Under the pieces are notes generated by a model that was given only the letters and a program-made list of their open reading frames with translations, did no database searches and was not told the DNA's origin. A program made the position numbers and the translations under genes. From assembly GCA_030682795.1 (NCBI GenBank), contig JAUXNJ010000041.1, positions 1 through 56,754 of the forward strand: DNA of 56,754 bases. Direction: 5' to 3'. Positions within the stretch are counted from its first letter, which is position 1. Each line of letters begins with the position of its first letter. This document shows positions 1-6,995 of this stretch, in pieces. Origin of the DNA: Sphingobacteriaceae bacterium. GTDB lineage: Bacteria > Bacteroidota > Bacteroidia > UBA7662.

Positions 1-4
1 CTTA

Positions 5-303
5 TCAACGTGAAACTGCCATTTTAACAAGGAGAGAAAGCCTCCAAAAATAAGGCTCTGTGTTAAAAAAAAAGCCCTACAACTTCGAATTGTAAAACGA
101 CCTTAACTATTCACGCCGCATGTTTTTACTTGGCTGTGTAACAGCCATCTGTGTTCCTTCGAGCCAAGCCTCAACCGAGGAAAGGCCTCCTCTCCCTACT
201 TTAGCCGCTTCTAGCACCCCATCAGCCTTTTCAACGTGAAACTGCCATTTTAACAAGGAGAGAAAGCCTCCAAAAATAAGGCTCTGTGTTAAAAAAAAAG
301 CCC
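5..303. repeat. 73-bp perfect direct repeat, 226-bp period, at the window edge
   Basis: Bases 5-77 and 231-303 are identical over 73 bp; the 153 bp between them (78-230) differ from anything else seen. The left copy runs to the window edge, so more copies may lie outside. Read on the minus strand, the right unit stays open from about 332 to 99 and ends at a TAG; the left copy enters the same frame (both give L-K-W-Q-F-H-V followed by E or D, then K). The frame has no good start codon. Small hairpins occur at 131-147 and 169-180. No recognised gene lies in 1-344: it holds this repeat and the terminator of the next gene. It could be a decayed gene duplication, a dispersed repeat or a structured RNA; I cannot tell which. 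Confidence 0.8.
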
Positions 304-324
304 CAACCGTTAAGTTGAGGCTTT
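291..324 (-). terminator. Intrinsic terminator of the AP2/HNH-like gene
   Basis: Arms 297-307 and 314-324 pair over 11 positions with one mismatch and a 6-nt loop. On the minus strand the stem is followed by a T run (299-291). It sits 20 bp past the stop codon at 345. Its T run and part of the stem are inside the 73-bp direct repeat. Confidence 0.8.
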
Positions 325-344
325 CCTAGAGGTTTTTTAATGCT

Positions 345-887
345 TTATTTCGCTTCTGGAACGTTGTTCAAACCATTGGTTTTGCCAAACAACTCCATAG
401 ACTTCTTATTGTAAGCAACAGCAGCTTCTTCAGGCGTGTTAAACAAGCCTAAGTCCATGCGCTCTTTGTTGAAGAAAATGATGGCACGGAATTTCTTGCC
501 GCTTTTTACCACACCACGGAAACCAAACTGGTTTTCGGTTTTGGTAGTGTTCCTTACCACTTTGGCGCGAATGGCCCATTCGAGGTTAGCTAAGCGACAA
601 TCCAAAGGATTTCCGTTCAACAAATTCACCAACAAACGCTCAGGTGACTCATGCTTAGGAATGAATTTCTCTGCAATAAGTTTGTGGAGGTAGATGGTTT
701 CGTTTTTGTAAGCACCATCGCCCAAAGGCCAGTTTTTTTGGAAGAAGGCATAGCCGCGTGAATGCTTACGCAAATTCGCTACAAAGCCAATCTTCTTTAA
801 ATAAGGGTTTTCCGTGAGGAATTCATACACATGATCGTCAACAATGGCAGACTCATCTGTGTTCTTGAGGGGGATTTTTACTAACAT
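345..887 (-). CDS. AP2-domain protein with degenerate HNH-like region
   Basis: A 180-residue protein. Residues about 121-174 match the AP2 DNA-binding fold, with G-F-R-G-V near the start, L-G-L-F-x-T-x-E-E-A-A-x-A-Y-N in the middle and G-x-x-N-G-L-N at the end. Residues 67-104 resemble the HNH part of AP2/HNH homing endonucleases (L-H-K-L-I-A-E-K-F-I-P, later N-G-N and N-L-E-W). The usual V-N-H-x-D-G-N reads V-N-L-L-N-G-N here, so the His and Asp are missing and nuclease activity is unlikely. It may act as a DNA-binding protein only. ATG at 887 is preferred; a TTG at 917 would add ten residues. No mobile-element partner is visible beside it. Target and role are unknown. Confidence 0.8.
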   Translation of the reverse strand: MLVKIPLKNTDESAIVDDHVYEFLTENPYLKKIGFVANLRKHSRGYAFFQKNWPLGDGAYKNETIYLHKLIAEKFIPKHESPERLLVNLLNGNPLDCRLANLEWAIRAKVVRNTTKTENQFGFRGVVKSGKKFRAIIFFNKERMDLGLFNTPEEAAVAYNKKSMELFGKTNGLNNVPEAK

Positions 888-950
888 GGTCTCGACTTTT
901 TTTTGTGTTTTCGTCAACTAAATTGAAATATTGGATGCAATATAGAACAT

Positions 951-2930
951 TCAATAATCAATGTCAAGTCCAAAGGCATTCACAAAAGTCAATAAATGTG
1001 GGTTTTTTTCAGCCATTCGGCCAAATTTGTCGGCAGATGTTACAAGTTTTATAGCTTCTGCTTCTTTTTCTAAAATAACATACTGAAAATCTATCGAAAA
1101 ATTTCCTGTCCAATGCCGAATTTTTTCTAAAATCTCTTGCTTTTCAGGATCAAAAATTTGTTGTTGGGCCTCACTGTGGATGGCAATCTGAAAACATTGT
1201 GCCTCATTGAGCACTGGTTGCGCTTCGTTTAAGATCGAAAAGAGGTAGTCTTTACGAGCGGCCTTGATCTCTGCCAACACCTTTTGCCAAGCTTCTGCAA
1301 AGGAGAGATTGCCCTGCTCCAATACTGCGGAAGTAGCTGCATCAGCTTCGTCCACTTGCGCCACCGCAGTTTTGATGCCGGCCAAGTTTTTACCCACCTT
1401 GATCATGCCACCAGCCATGGTTTTGGTGCCTTTTGTGGAGGCCGTTGCCGAGACAGGCACTTTATTTATGGCAATCGTTGAAGCAGCAGGACTTGTTTGT
1501 TCTGTTTGGTGGGTGTTGGCATGCTCCAAAGCTGCGCCAGCTGCTGTTTCAGTTTTTTGGGGAGGATTTGCATCAGCTGAATCAGGGTCAAGCGGAGGGG
1601 GGGGGATTGGAGCTACCGGAGCCAGGGGTTCCAAAGCTATGGCAGCAGTTTGAGCAGCTGCAGGATGACTTGGATTGGCGGTAGTAGCCTCAACTATGTA
1701 CGAACCGTTGCCGGCCGAACTGCCAACTCCTTGTATTTTAATTGCCGCGGGAGCAGGGATTTTGAAATCTACAACGGCTGGAGCGTCGGCACTAGACTTT
1801 TTTTTTACTTCCTGGGCCAATTGCTCAGGGTACAGCATTTGATTCAGAAAGCACATCTTCATCAGCGCCAACTCCACTAACAGCCGAGGTTGTTTGGCCT
1901 GTTTGTAATTCACTTCTGCGTAGGAGGCAAAATTGAGGGCCGTCAATAAAAAGCCTGCCGGAGCCTGCTGGGTTTGCTGCTGATAGCGTGCTTTAATATC
2001 GTCGCTCACCTCCAGCAACTTTACCGTACGTGGATCTTTGGTCATGAGCAAATTCCTAAAATGCCCCGCCAAACCAGTGATAAAGTTGATGCCTTCAAAG
2101 CCTTTGCTGATTACTTCCTCGAGCAACAAACTCACCCCGGCCAAATCCTGCATGAGCAGCGCTTCGGTGACCTTAAAGTAATAGTCGTGGTCGATGATGT
2201 TGAGGTTTTCGATCACCGCTGCGTAACTCAATTGTCCGCCCGAAAAGCTCACTACCTGGTCCATGATCGACAAAGCATCGCGCAGCGCGCCATCGGCCTT
2301 TTGCGCAATTACGTGCAGGGCATTGTATTCGTAGGTGATGCCTTCTTGCTTGCAAATGCTTTCGAGCTGCATGGCAATGTCTTCCACCTTGATGCGGTTG
2401 AAATCGAAAATTTGGCAACGCGATAAGATGGTGGGCAGAATTTTGTGCTTCTCGGTGGTTGCCAAAATGAAGATGGCATACGAAGGTGGCTCTTCCAGCG
2501 TCTTCAAAAAAGCATTGAAGGCCGCGGTGCTGAGCATGTGCACCTCATCTATAATATAGATCTTGTATTTGCTGCCTTGGGGAGCGTAGCGCACTTGCTC
2601 TACCAGGCTGCGAATATCGTCGACGGAGTTGTTGGAGGCGGCATCGAGCTCGTGAATGGCCATGGAGCCGCCGCGGTTAAACGATACGCAGGAGTCGCAG
2701 CTGTTACACGCCTCCCCATCTTCCCCCAGCTGGGTGCAGTTGATGGTTTTGGCAAAGATGCGCGCACAGGTGGTTTTGCCTACGCCTCTGGGACCGCAAA
2801 ACAAAAAGGCTTGGGCCAGCTGCTGTGTTTTTATCGCATTTTTTAAGGTGCCGGTAATGTGGTGCTGCCCCACCACCATGTCGAAACTGGCGGGACGGTA
2901 TTTCCGGAACGATACGATATAGTTCTCCAT
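951..2930 (-). CDS. dnaX: DNA polymerase III subunit gamma/tau
   Basis: Clamp-loader ATPase of the replicative polymerase, 659 residues. Walker A is G-P-R-G-V-G-K-T-T at 46-54; a zinc module uses Cys65, Cys75, Cys78 and Cys81; Walker B and sensor region contain I-D-E-V-H-M-L and L-E-E-P-P, as in all DnaX proteins. Residues 1-370 are the conserved clamp-loader part; about 380-520 form an Ala/Pro/Thr-rich linker; the C-terminal end is the tau-specific part. Codons 376-378 lie in a run of nine A's that could give a short gamma form (separate entry). ATG at 2930. Monocistronic as far as can be seen, with a TACTTTTG element just upstream. Confidence 0.97.
   Translation of the reverse strand: MENYIVSFRKYRPASFDMVVGQHHITGTLKNAIKTQQLAQAFLFCGPRGVGKTTCARIFAKTINCTQLGEDGEACNSCDSCVSFNRGGSMAIHELDAASNNSVDDIRSLVEQVRYAPQGSKYKIYIIDEVHMLSTAAFNAFLKTLEEPPSYAIFILATTEKHKILPTILSRCQIFDFNRIKVEDIAMQLESICKQEGITYEYNALHVIAQKADGALRDALSIMDQVVSFSGGQLSYAAVIENLNIIDHDYYFKVTEALLMQDLAGVSLLLEEVISKGFEGINFITGLAGHFRNLLMTKDPRTVKLLEVSDDIKARYQQQTQQAPAGFLLTALNFASYAEVNYKQAKQPRLLVELALMKMCFLNQMLYPEQLAQEVKKKSSADAPAVVDFKIPAPAAIKIQGVGSSAGNGSYIVEATTANPSHPAAAQTAAIALEPLAPVAPIPPPPLDPDSADANPPQKTETAAGAALEHANTHQTEQTSPAASTIAINKVPVSATASTKGTKTMAGGMIKVGKNLAGIKTAVAQVDEADAATSAVLEQGNLSFAEAWQKVLAEIKAARKDYLFSILNEAQPVLNEAQCFQIAIHSEAQQQIFDPEKQEILEKIRHWTGNFSIDFQYVILEKEAEAIKLVTSADKFGRMAEKNPHLLTFVNAFGLDIDY
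1797..1806 (-). other. Candidate -1 frameshift / slippage site in dnaX
   Basis: On the coding strand nine A's (1806-1798) and a G give codons GTA AAA AAA AAG for Val-Lys-Lys-Lys (Lys376-378). This contains an in-frame A-AAA-AAG heptamer. A -1 shift, or one added A in the transcript, gives one extra Val codon and then TAG, so a product of about 379 residues ending right after the clamp-loader domains. The opposite shift also stops within about ten codons. Escherichia coli dnaX uses the same heptamer and likewise stops after one extra codon; Thermus dnaX uses transcriptional slippage on an A9 run. No strong downstream hairpin is seen; an AGGAAG lies 4 nt upstream. Confidence 0.65.
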
Positions 2931-2934
2931 TTCA

Positions 2935-2942
2935 CAAAAGTA
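2935..2942 (-). promoter_or_regulatory. Possible -7 element for dnaX
   Basis: TACTTTTG on the minus strand fits the Bacteroidota TAnnTTTG -7 element, but it lies only a few bases before the ATG and no TTG sits at the right distance upstream. A transcript from here would be nearly leaderless. Confidence 0.3.
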
Positions 2943-3000
2943 AACATTTCAAGGGCCAGCGCATCCCCATTTTGCAAAGCTTTTCCACAACTTTGCGCAT

Positions 3001-3022
3001 AAAAAAAGGGAGCCAGGCTCCC
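3001..3022 (-). terminator. Intrinsic terminator after the DUF4382 lipoprotein gene
   Basis: A GC-rich 6-bp stem (3008-3013 with 3017-3022, loop CAG) is followed on the minus strand by seven T's. It lies 25 bp past the stop codon at 3047 and separates this gene from dnaX. Confidence 0.85.
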
Positions 3023-3046
3023 TCTTTTATTAGATGCTGTTTGTGT

Positions 3047-3787
3047 TTAGAAGCTGACTTCTCCTAAATCGGTGACATTGCCGATGGTAACTCCCACATT
3101 ATTAATCGAAAGGTCACCCAAGCTGCCTCCACCTTGCACCACTACATTGTAGCTGCCAGCTGGTAAGCCTTTTAATAAAAAGCGACCGTCGGCAGGAGGG
3201 ATGGTGCCAAAGGTGTCGGTACCGGCAATGGCCATTACGTAAACGGCTGCGCTATCGGGACGGGCATGCCCACGAATGGCCCCACTTTGTGCATTGGTGA
3301 ATACGCGAATCACAGGCTTGAGCAAGTAGCCGCCATTGCCTTGCCGTACAATCGAACGACCGGCGTCGAAATCAAGCACAAATTGATAATTAACGCCAGC
3401 CACCAAATCATACTGCACATTGAGCTTGAGTCCGCTCTGCTGTGCCGATGGTGTTGCCAGGGCAAAAGTATCTCCATCAACCACTACCGAATTGTTGTTG
3501 CCTAAAATGAGCCGAACCTGGTTCATGCGGCCTTCAGGCAAATCGATGTCGGCCAACAGGGTGTCGATGCCGTTGGTAAAATCGAGCAGGTTGTAAACAC
3601 CGGGCCGAACTAAGTTCACGGTGAAAGGGGCATCGCCAGCAATTACTTCGATGGAGCTGATGTCAATCAATACGGCATCATAACTGCCGGGGGCATCGGT
3701 AAGTCTAAACTGTACACTGGCTGTTTTTTCTTCCTTGCTGCAGCTTGCCATTAACAAGACTGCAAATACGAATGCTAACTTTTTCAT
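3047..3787 (-). CDS. DUF4382 domain lipoprotein
   Basis: A 246-residue predicted lipoprotein. The signal peptide ends with L-M-A-S-C, putting the acylated Cys at position 16, followed by S-K-E-E. The body has the DUF4382 signature L-T-D-A-P-G-x-Y-D-A-V near residues 29-39 and I-D-I-S-S-I-E-V shortly after, covering to about residue 165. The last 75 residues look like a carboxypeptidase-regulatory-like beta domain (G-R-F-L-L-K-G-L-P-A-G-S-Y). Such proteins are common in Bacteroidota; their function is not established. Stands alone between two terminated units. A likely location is the outer membrane or periplasm. Confidence 0.88.
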   Translation of the reverse strand: MKKLAFVFAVLLMASCSKEEKTASVQFRLTDAPGSYDAVLIDISSIEVIAGDAPFTVNLVRPGVYNLLDFTNGIDTLLADIDLPEGRMNQVRLILGNNNSVVVDGDTFALATPSAQQSGLKLNVQYDLVAGVNYQFVLDFDAGRSIVRQGNGGYLLKPVIRVFTNAQSGAIRGHARPDSAAVYVMAIAGTDTFGTIPPADGRFLLKGLPAGSYNVVVQGGGSLGDLSINNVGVTIGNVTDLGEVSF

Positions 3788-3930
3788 AAGATAAAATTGT
3801 TGATTAAAACCAAAACATGTGATAGTAAAACATCAATATAAGCTTTTTAGTGTCAATAAGCAAGCTAAATCTTTTTGGCGGGACAGGTCTTGTGTAGAAC
3901 ATGCTGATGCTAACTTCTTTTTTCTGCTAA

Positions 3931-3965
3931 TTGGCTGGATTACTGAAGATGATTCACTACCTTTG
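3931..3965 (+). promoter_or_regulatory. Promoter of rpsF-rpsR-rplI
   Basis: TACCTTTG at 3958-3965 is a perfect TAnnTTTG -7 element 31 bp before the rpsF start. The nearest TTG (3931-3933) is 24 bp upstream, slightly longer than the usual spacing, so the -33 part is less certain. Confidence 0.6.
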
Positions 3966-3996
3966 CATTCCATTTTTTAACCTAAACTGAAAATTA

Positions 3997-4347
3997 ATGA
4001 ATCAGTACGAAACCGTATTTATCATGACGCCGGTGTTGACCGACGAGATGGTAAAAGACGCGGTCGCGAAGTTTGAGAAGGTGCTGAAGGAAAACGGCGC
4101 CGAAATCGTTCACCAGGCTAGCTGGGGCCTGCGTAAGTTAGCGTATCCTATCCAGAAAAAATCTACCGGATTCTATCACCTGATGGAGTTCAAAGCAGAA
4201 GGCACTTTGGTTGACAAGCTCGAGCTCGAGTTTCGTCGCGACGAGCGCATTTTGCGTTTCCTCACTGTGGCACTCGATAAGTATGCCATCACCTACAACG
4301 AATCACGTCGCAGCAATGCTTCGAAAAATGTAAACCAGGAGGCTTGA
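3997..4347 (+). CDS. rpsF: 30S ribosomal protein S6
   Basis: A 116-residue bS6. It begins [14 protein letters not shown], the typical S6 first strand, and contains [12 protein letters not shown] and [11 protein letters not shown]. bS6 pairs with bS18 on the 30S platform. First gene of rpsF-rpsR-rplI, the standard order. No Shine-Dalgarno is seen before its ATG, unlike the two genes that follow. Its last codons (Gln-Glu-Ala) carry the Shine-Dalgarno of rpsR. Confidence 0.97.
   Translation: MNQYETVFIMTPVLTDEMVKDAVAKFEKVLKENGAEIVHQASWGLRKLAYPIQKKSTGFYHLMEFKAEGTLVDKLELEFRRDERILRFLTVALDKYAITYNESRRSNASKNVNQEA
4337..4342 (+). promoter_or_regulatory. Strong Shine-Dalgarno of rpsR
   Basis: AGGAGG, 6 nt before the rpsR ATG and inside the last codons of rpsF. 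Such motifs are unusual in Bacteroidota, whose ribosomes hide the anti-Shine-Dalgarno. Confidence 0.8.
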
Positions 4348-4348
4348 T

Positions 4349-4606
4349 ATGATTAGTAATAGCTTTGCAGCCATTCCCGTTAAGGACGAGAACCGCAAGA
4401 AATACTGCCGCTTCAAGAAAAACGGTATTAAGTACATTGATTATAAGGATGCAGATTTCCTCTTGAAGTTTGTAAACGAACAAGGAAAAGTGTTGCCACG
4501 TCGTTTGACTGGTACCTCTTTGAAGTTCCAGCGTAAAGTTGGTCAGGCCGTTAAGCGCGCCCGTCACCTTGCCCTGATGCCTTATGTAGCCGACGGAATG
4601 AAGTAA
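4349..4606 (+). CDS. rpsR: 30S ribosomal protein S18
   Basis: An 85-residue bS18 with the usual N-R-K-K-Y-C-R-F near residue 16, I-D-Y-K-D near 30 and the C-terminal block [14 protein letters not shown] then [10 protein letters not shown]. It binds bS6 and, in the structurally studied Flavobacterium ribosome, helps hold the 16S rRNA 3' tail. Starts one base after the rpsF stop codon and has a strong Shine-Dalgarno, so its translation may respond to how exposed the 3' tail is. Confidence 0.97.
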   Translation: MISNSFAAIPVKDENRKKYCRFKKNGIKYIDYKDADFLLKFVNEQGKVLPRRLTGTSLKFQRKVGQAVKRARHLALMPYVADGMK

Positions 4607-4613
4607 AAGGAGG
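4607..4613 (+). promoter_or_regulatory. Strong Shine-Dalgarno of rplI
   Basis: AAGGAGG, a full complement of the 16S 3' tail, begins right after the rpsR stop codon and ends 8 nt before the rplI ATG. Confidence 0.8.
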
Positions 4614-4621
4614 AGAGAATC

Positions 4622-5065
4622 ATGGACATTATTTTAAAGCAAGATATCAAAGGACTCGGCTACAAGTATGATGTAGTAAAGGTGAAGAACGGTTACGGTC
4701 GTAACTACCTCATCCCCGAAGGCCTCGCCGCTGTAGCGAACAAGTCTACCCTCAAAGAGCGTGACGAAAACGTAAAACAAGCTACCTTTAAGCAAGAAAA
4801 ACTGAAGAACGATGCAACTGCATTGGCCAATGGTTTGAACGAACTTACCCTCAGCCTCGGCGCGAAGGTGGGTGAAAAAGGTCGCATCTTTGGTGCCATC
4901 ACTACCCTCCAGGTAGCCGATGCATTAAAAGCCAAAGGTTTTGATGTTGACCGTCGTCGCATCGAAATCAAAGCCGACATCAAGGAAGTAGGAACTTACA
5001 CTGTTGAAGTGGACCTGCACCGCGAAGTAAAGGCGGAATTTAAAATTGAAGTGGTTGCTGAATAA
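4622..5065 (+). CDS. rplI: 50S ribosomal protein L9
   Basis: A 147-residue bL9: N-terminal domain with M-D-I-I-L-K-Q-D-I-K-G-L-G, then the signature G-Y-G-R-N-Y-L-I-P near residues 24-32, a long helix (about 40-75) and a C-terminal domain with G-R-I-F-G-A-I-T-T. Binds 23S rRNA and projects from the L1 stalk base. Last gene of the operon; a good terminator follows. Confidence 0.97.
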   Translation: MDIILKQDIKGLGYKYDVVKVKNGYGRNYLIPEGLAAVANKSTLKERDENVKQATFKQEKLKNDATALANGLNELTLSLGAKVGEKGRIFGAITTLQVADALKAKGFDVDRRRIEIKADIKEVGTYTVEVDLHREVKAEFKIEVVAE

Positions 5066-5088
5066 GCTGCCTCACCAATAAAGCGAAG

Positions 5089-5118
5089 GCCGCATATCGA
5101 AAGGTATGCGGCTTTTTT
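5089..5118 (+). terminator. Intrinsic terminator of rpsF-rpsR-rplI
   Basis: 8-bp stem GCCGCATA/TATGCGGC (5089-5096 with 5105-5112), 8-nt loop, then six T's. It also lies just past the 3' end of the convergent MFS gene (stop at 5129). Confidence 0.9.
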
Positions 5119-5128
5119 AATGGCTAAT

Positions 5129-6346
5129 TTATAGCTTGATGCTGGCAGGCATGCGTACTTGAATAATGCCAGCCGAAAGCAGGGTGAGTCCGGCAATGAA
5201 GTAAATGGCTACGTCTACGCCAAAGGCATCGGCAAGGAGGCCCGACAACAAAGCGCCGATGGCATAGCCCAGATCGCGCCACAAGCGAAAGGTGCCAATG
5301 CTCTCAGCCCTTTGTTGCGGCGAAGTGGCTTGCGCAATGCTGGTTAAAAAAGTAGGGTATACCAGGGCAGTTCCGAGTCCCAACACAGCCGATAAGCCCG
5401 CCAATACGTAAAAATTACTGCTTCCGGGCAACCACAAAATGGCCAAGCCCTGAAGCAACATCCCCCAAAAGAGCATGGCTTTTTTGGAATAATGGTCCGC
5501 CATTTTGCCTGTAAACAGCTGTCCAATGCCCCAAACCGCAGGATAAATGGCGGTTAGGAGGCCTATTTGTTGGTTGTTGTAATGCAGCGAGATAAGTACT
5601 ATGGGGAGCAGCCCCCAAATCATCCCGTCGTTGAGGTTGTTCACCAAACCGGCCTGCGTAACCGAGCTTAGGGTTTTGTTTTTGAAGCTGGTTTCTAGGA
5701 AGACGTTCTTGAGCTGCGGACTGTTGTCAATCACGCTTTCCTGTTGCACAAAGGCCCGGGTATCCTGCACCCAAAACCAACTGAGGCCAAGTCCGACCAC
5801 AGCAATGCCCATGCCCAGGTAAAAAGGATAAGGAGTGATGCCGTAGCGATTGGCCAGGTAGCCAGTGAGAAAGGCCACGAGTCCAACAGCAAAATAACCC
5901 GCAAATTCGTTCAAGCCCATGGCCAAGCCCCGGTTTTTTTCGCCCACCAGGTCTATTTTCATCACCACGGTGCTGCTCCAGGTAAAGCCCTGACTGATGC
6001 CCAGCAGTACATTGGTGGCAATTACCCAGTTCCAGTGCGGGGCGTAAAGCAGCATCAAGGGTACCGGCAGGGCCAACATCCAGCCAAAAACCAGCAAATT
6101 GCGCCTGCCAAAGCGGTTGGCGAGCCGGCCTGTGAAATACAGGGCCTTGCCCAAGCCAAAGGCGGTGATGAACGACAACAGGGCGGTTTTGGAGGCCAGC
6201 CCAAACACTTCCTCCGCAAACTGGGGTAGAATGCTGCGCTCCATACCAATCATGCCCCCTACAAAGGCGTTTACGATCACCAGAATGGTGAATTGCTTCC
6301 AGTTTTCTTGGAGTCCGAGTTGTACTTGCTTTGCTGCCTGAGCCAT
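5129..6346 (-). CDS. MFS transporter
   Basis: A 405-residue major facilitator with about twelve hydrophobic segments. The loop after helix 2 carries a motif-A-like G-R-L-A-N-R-F-G-R-R (about 72-81), and the second half repeats it as G-K-M-A-D-H-Y-S-K-K, which fits the twofold MFS build. Inner-membrane transporter; substrate unknown, though the overall look is of drug or metabolite exporters. Starts at ATG 6346, 65 bp after the Crp/Fnr regulator gene on the same strand, so it may be the regulated output of that small unit. Confidence 0.92.
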   Translation of the reverse strand: MAQAAKQVQLGLQENWKQFTILVIVNAFVGGMIGMERSILPQFAEEVFGLASKTALLSFITAFGLGKALYFTGRLANRFGRRNLLVFGWMLALPVPLMLLYAPHWNWVIATNVLLGISQGFTWSSTVVMKIDLVGEKNRGLAMGLNEFAGYFAVGLVAFLTGYLANRYGITPYPFYLGMGIAVVGLGLSWFWVQDTRAFVQQESVIDNSPQLKNVFLETSFKNKTLSSVTQAGLVNNLNDGMIWGLLPIVLISLHYNNQQIGLLTAIYPAVWGIGQLFTGKMADHYSKKAMLFWGMLLQGLAILWLPGSSNFYVLAGLSAVLGLGTALVYPTFLTSIAQATSPQQRAESIGTFRLWRDLGYAIGALLSGLLADAFGVDVAIYFIAGLTLLSAGIIQVRMPASIKL

Positions 6347-6411
6347 GTTGCTGCTTTGAACTACAAAGCTCCGCAGCGCAGGGCGTGCTTCTTTTTACAT
6401 ATGATAAGTAA

Positions 6412-6972
6412 TCAAACGATTTCGGCCCGAATGCGGCTCAGCGATACCTGGGTGATGCCGAGGTAAGAGGCAATGTATTTGAGGGGGATTTTTTGCACAA
6501 AGTCGGTGCTAGCGAGCAGCTCTAGGTAGCGCTCTTTGGCGGTGTTGAACTGCAAACTCTCGAGCCGTTTGACGCTGTTTACATACTCCCGTTCGATGAT
6601 TCGCCGAAAGAGCCGCTCCAAATCGGGCTGCTGGTCGAAAAGCTGGAATAATTTTTCTGAGTCGATGGCATAGAGGGTGCTTGGCGAGATGGCCTGGATG
6701 CCTTTGGAGGTGGGTTTTCCGGTAAACAGACTCTCGGCGCGTACAATGAGGTGGTTTTCGAAGGCAAAATGCTCTGTGATGTCGGTGCCGTCTTTGTAAT
6801 AAAAGATGCGGGCACAACCACTTTTAACCCAATACACCGTGCGACAACTGCTGCCAATGGTTTGGATGTGTTCGTTTTTGCCATAACTTTTTTCCTGGAT
6901 GATGGCCACCAGGGCAGTTTTGGCTGCAGGGGAAAGCGGCTGTAGACTGTTGAAAAACGCGAATAATTCCAC
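6412..6972 (-). CDS. Crp/Fnr family transcription regulator
   Basis: A 186-residue regulator. Residues about 1-125 are a cyclic-nucleotide-binding-like beta barrel without the clear phosphate-binding G-E-x-x-x-R-S-A motif, so it may not bind cAMP. The end is a winged helix-turn-helix with I-P-L-K-Y-I-A-S-Y-L-G-I-T-Q-V-S-L-S-R-I (about 162-181), typical of the Bacteroidota branch. No Fnr-type Cys cluster. It lies between the broken methyltransferase gene (23 bp upstream) and the MFS gene, all on the minus strand, and may control them. Confidence 0.9.
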   Translation of the reverse strand: MELFAFFNSLQPLSPAAKTALVAIIQEKSYGKNEHIQTIGSSCRTVYWVKSGCARIFYYKDGTDITEHFAFENHLIVRAESLFTGKPTSKGIQAISPSTLYAIDSEKLFQLFDQQPDLERLFRRIIEREYVNSVKRLESLQFNTAKERYLELLASTDFVQKIPLKYIASYLGITQVSLSRIRAEIV

Positions 6973-6995
6973 GGCTGTAAGGTAGGGGGAAGATT

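Noticed and set aside
345-887. Mobile intron or transposon carrying the AP2/HNH-like gene
   Set aside because: No interrupted host gene, transposase or flanking target-site repeat is seen; the direct repeat lies only on one side.
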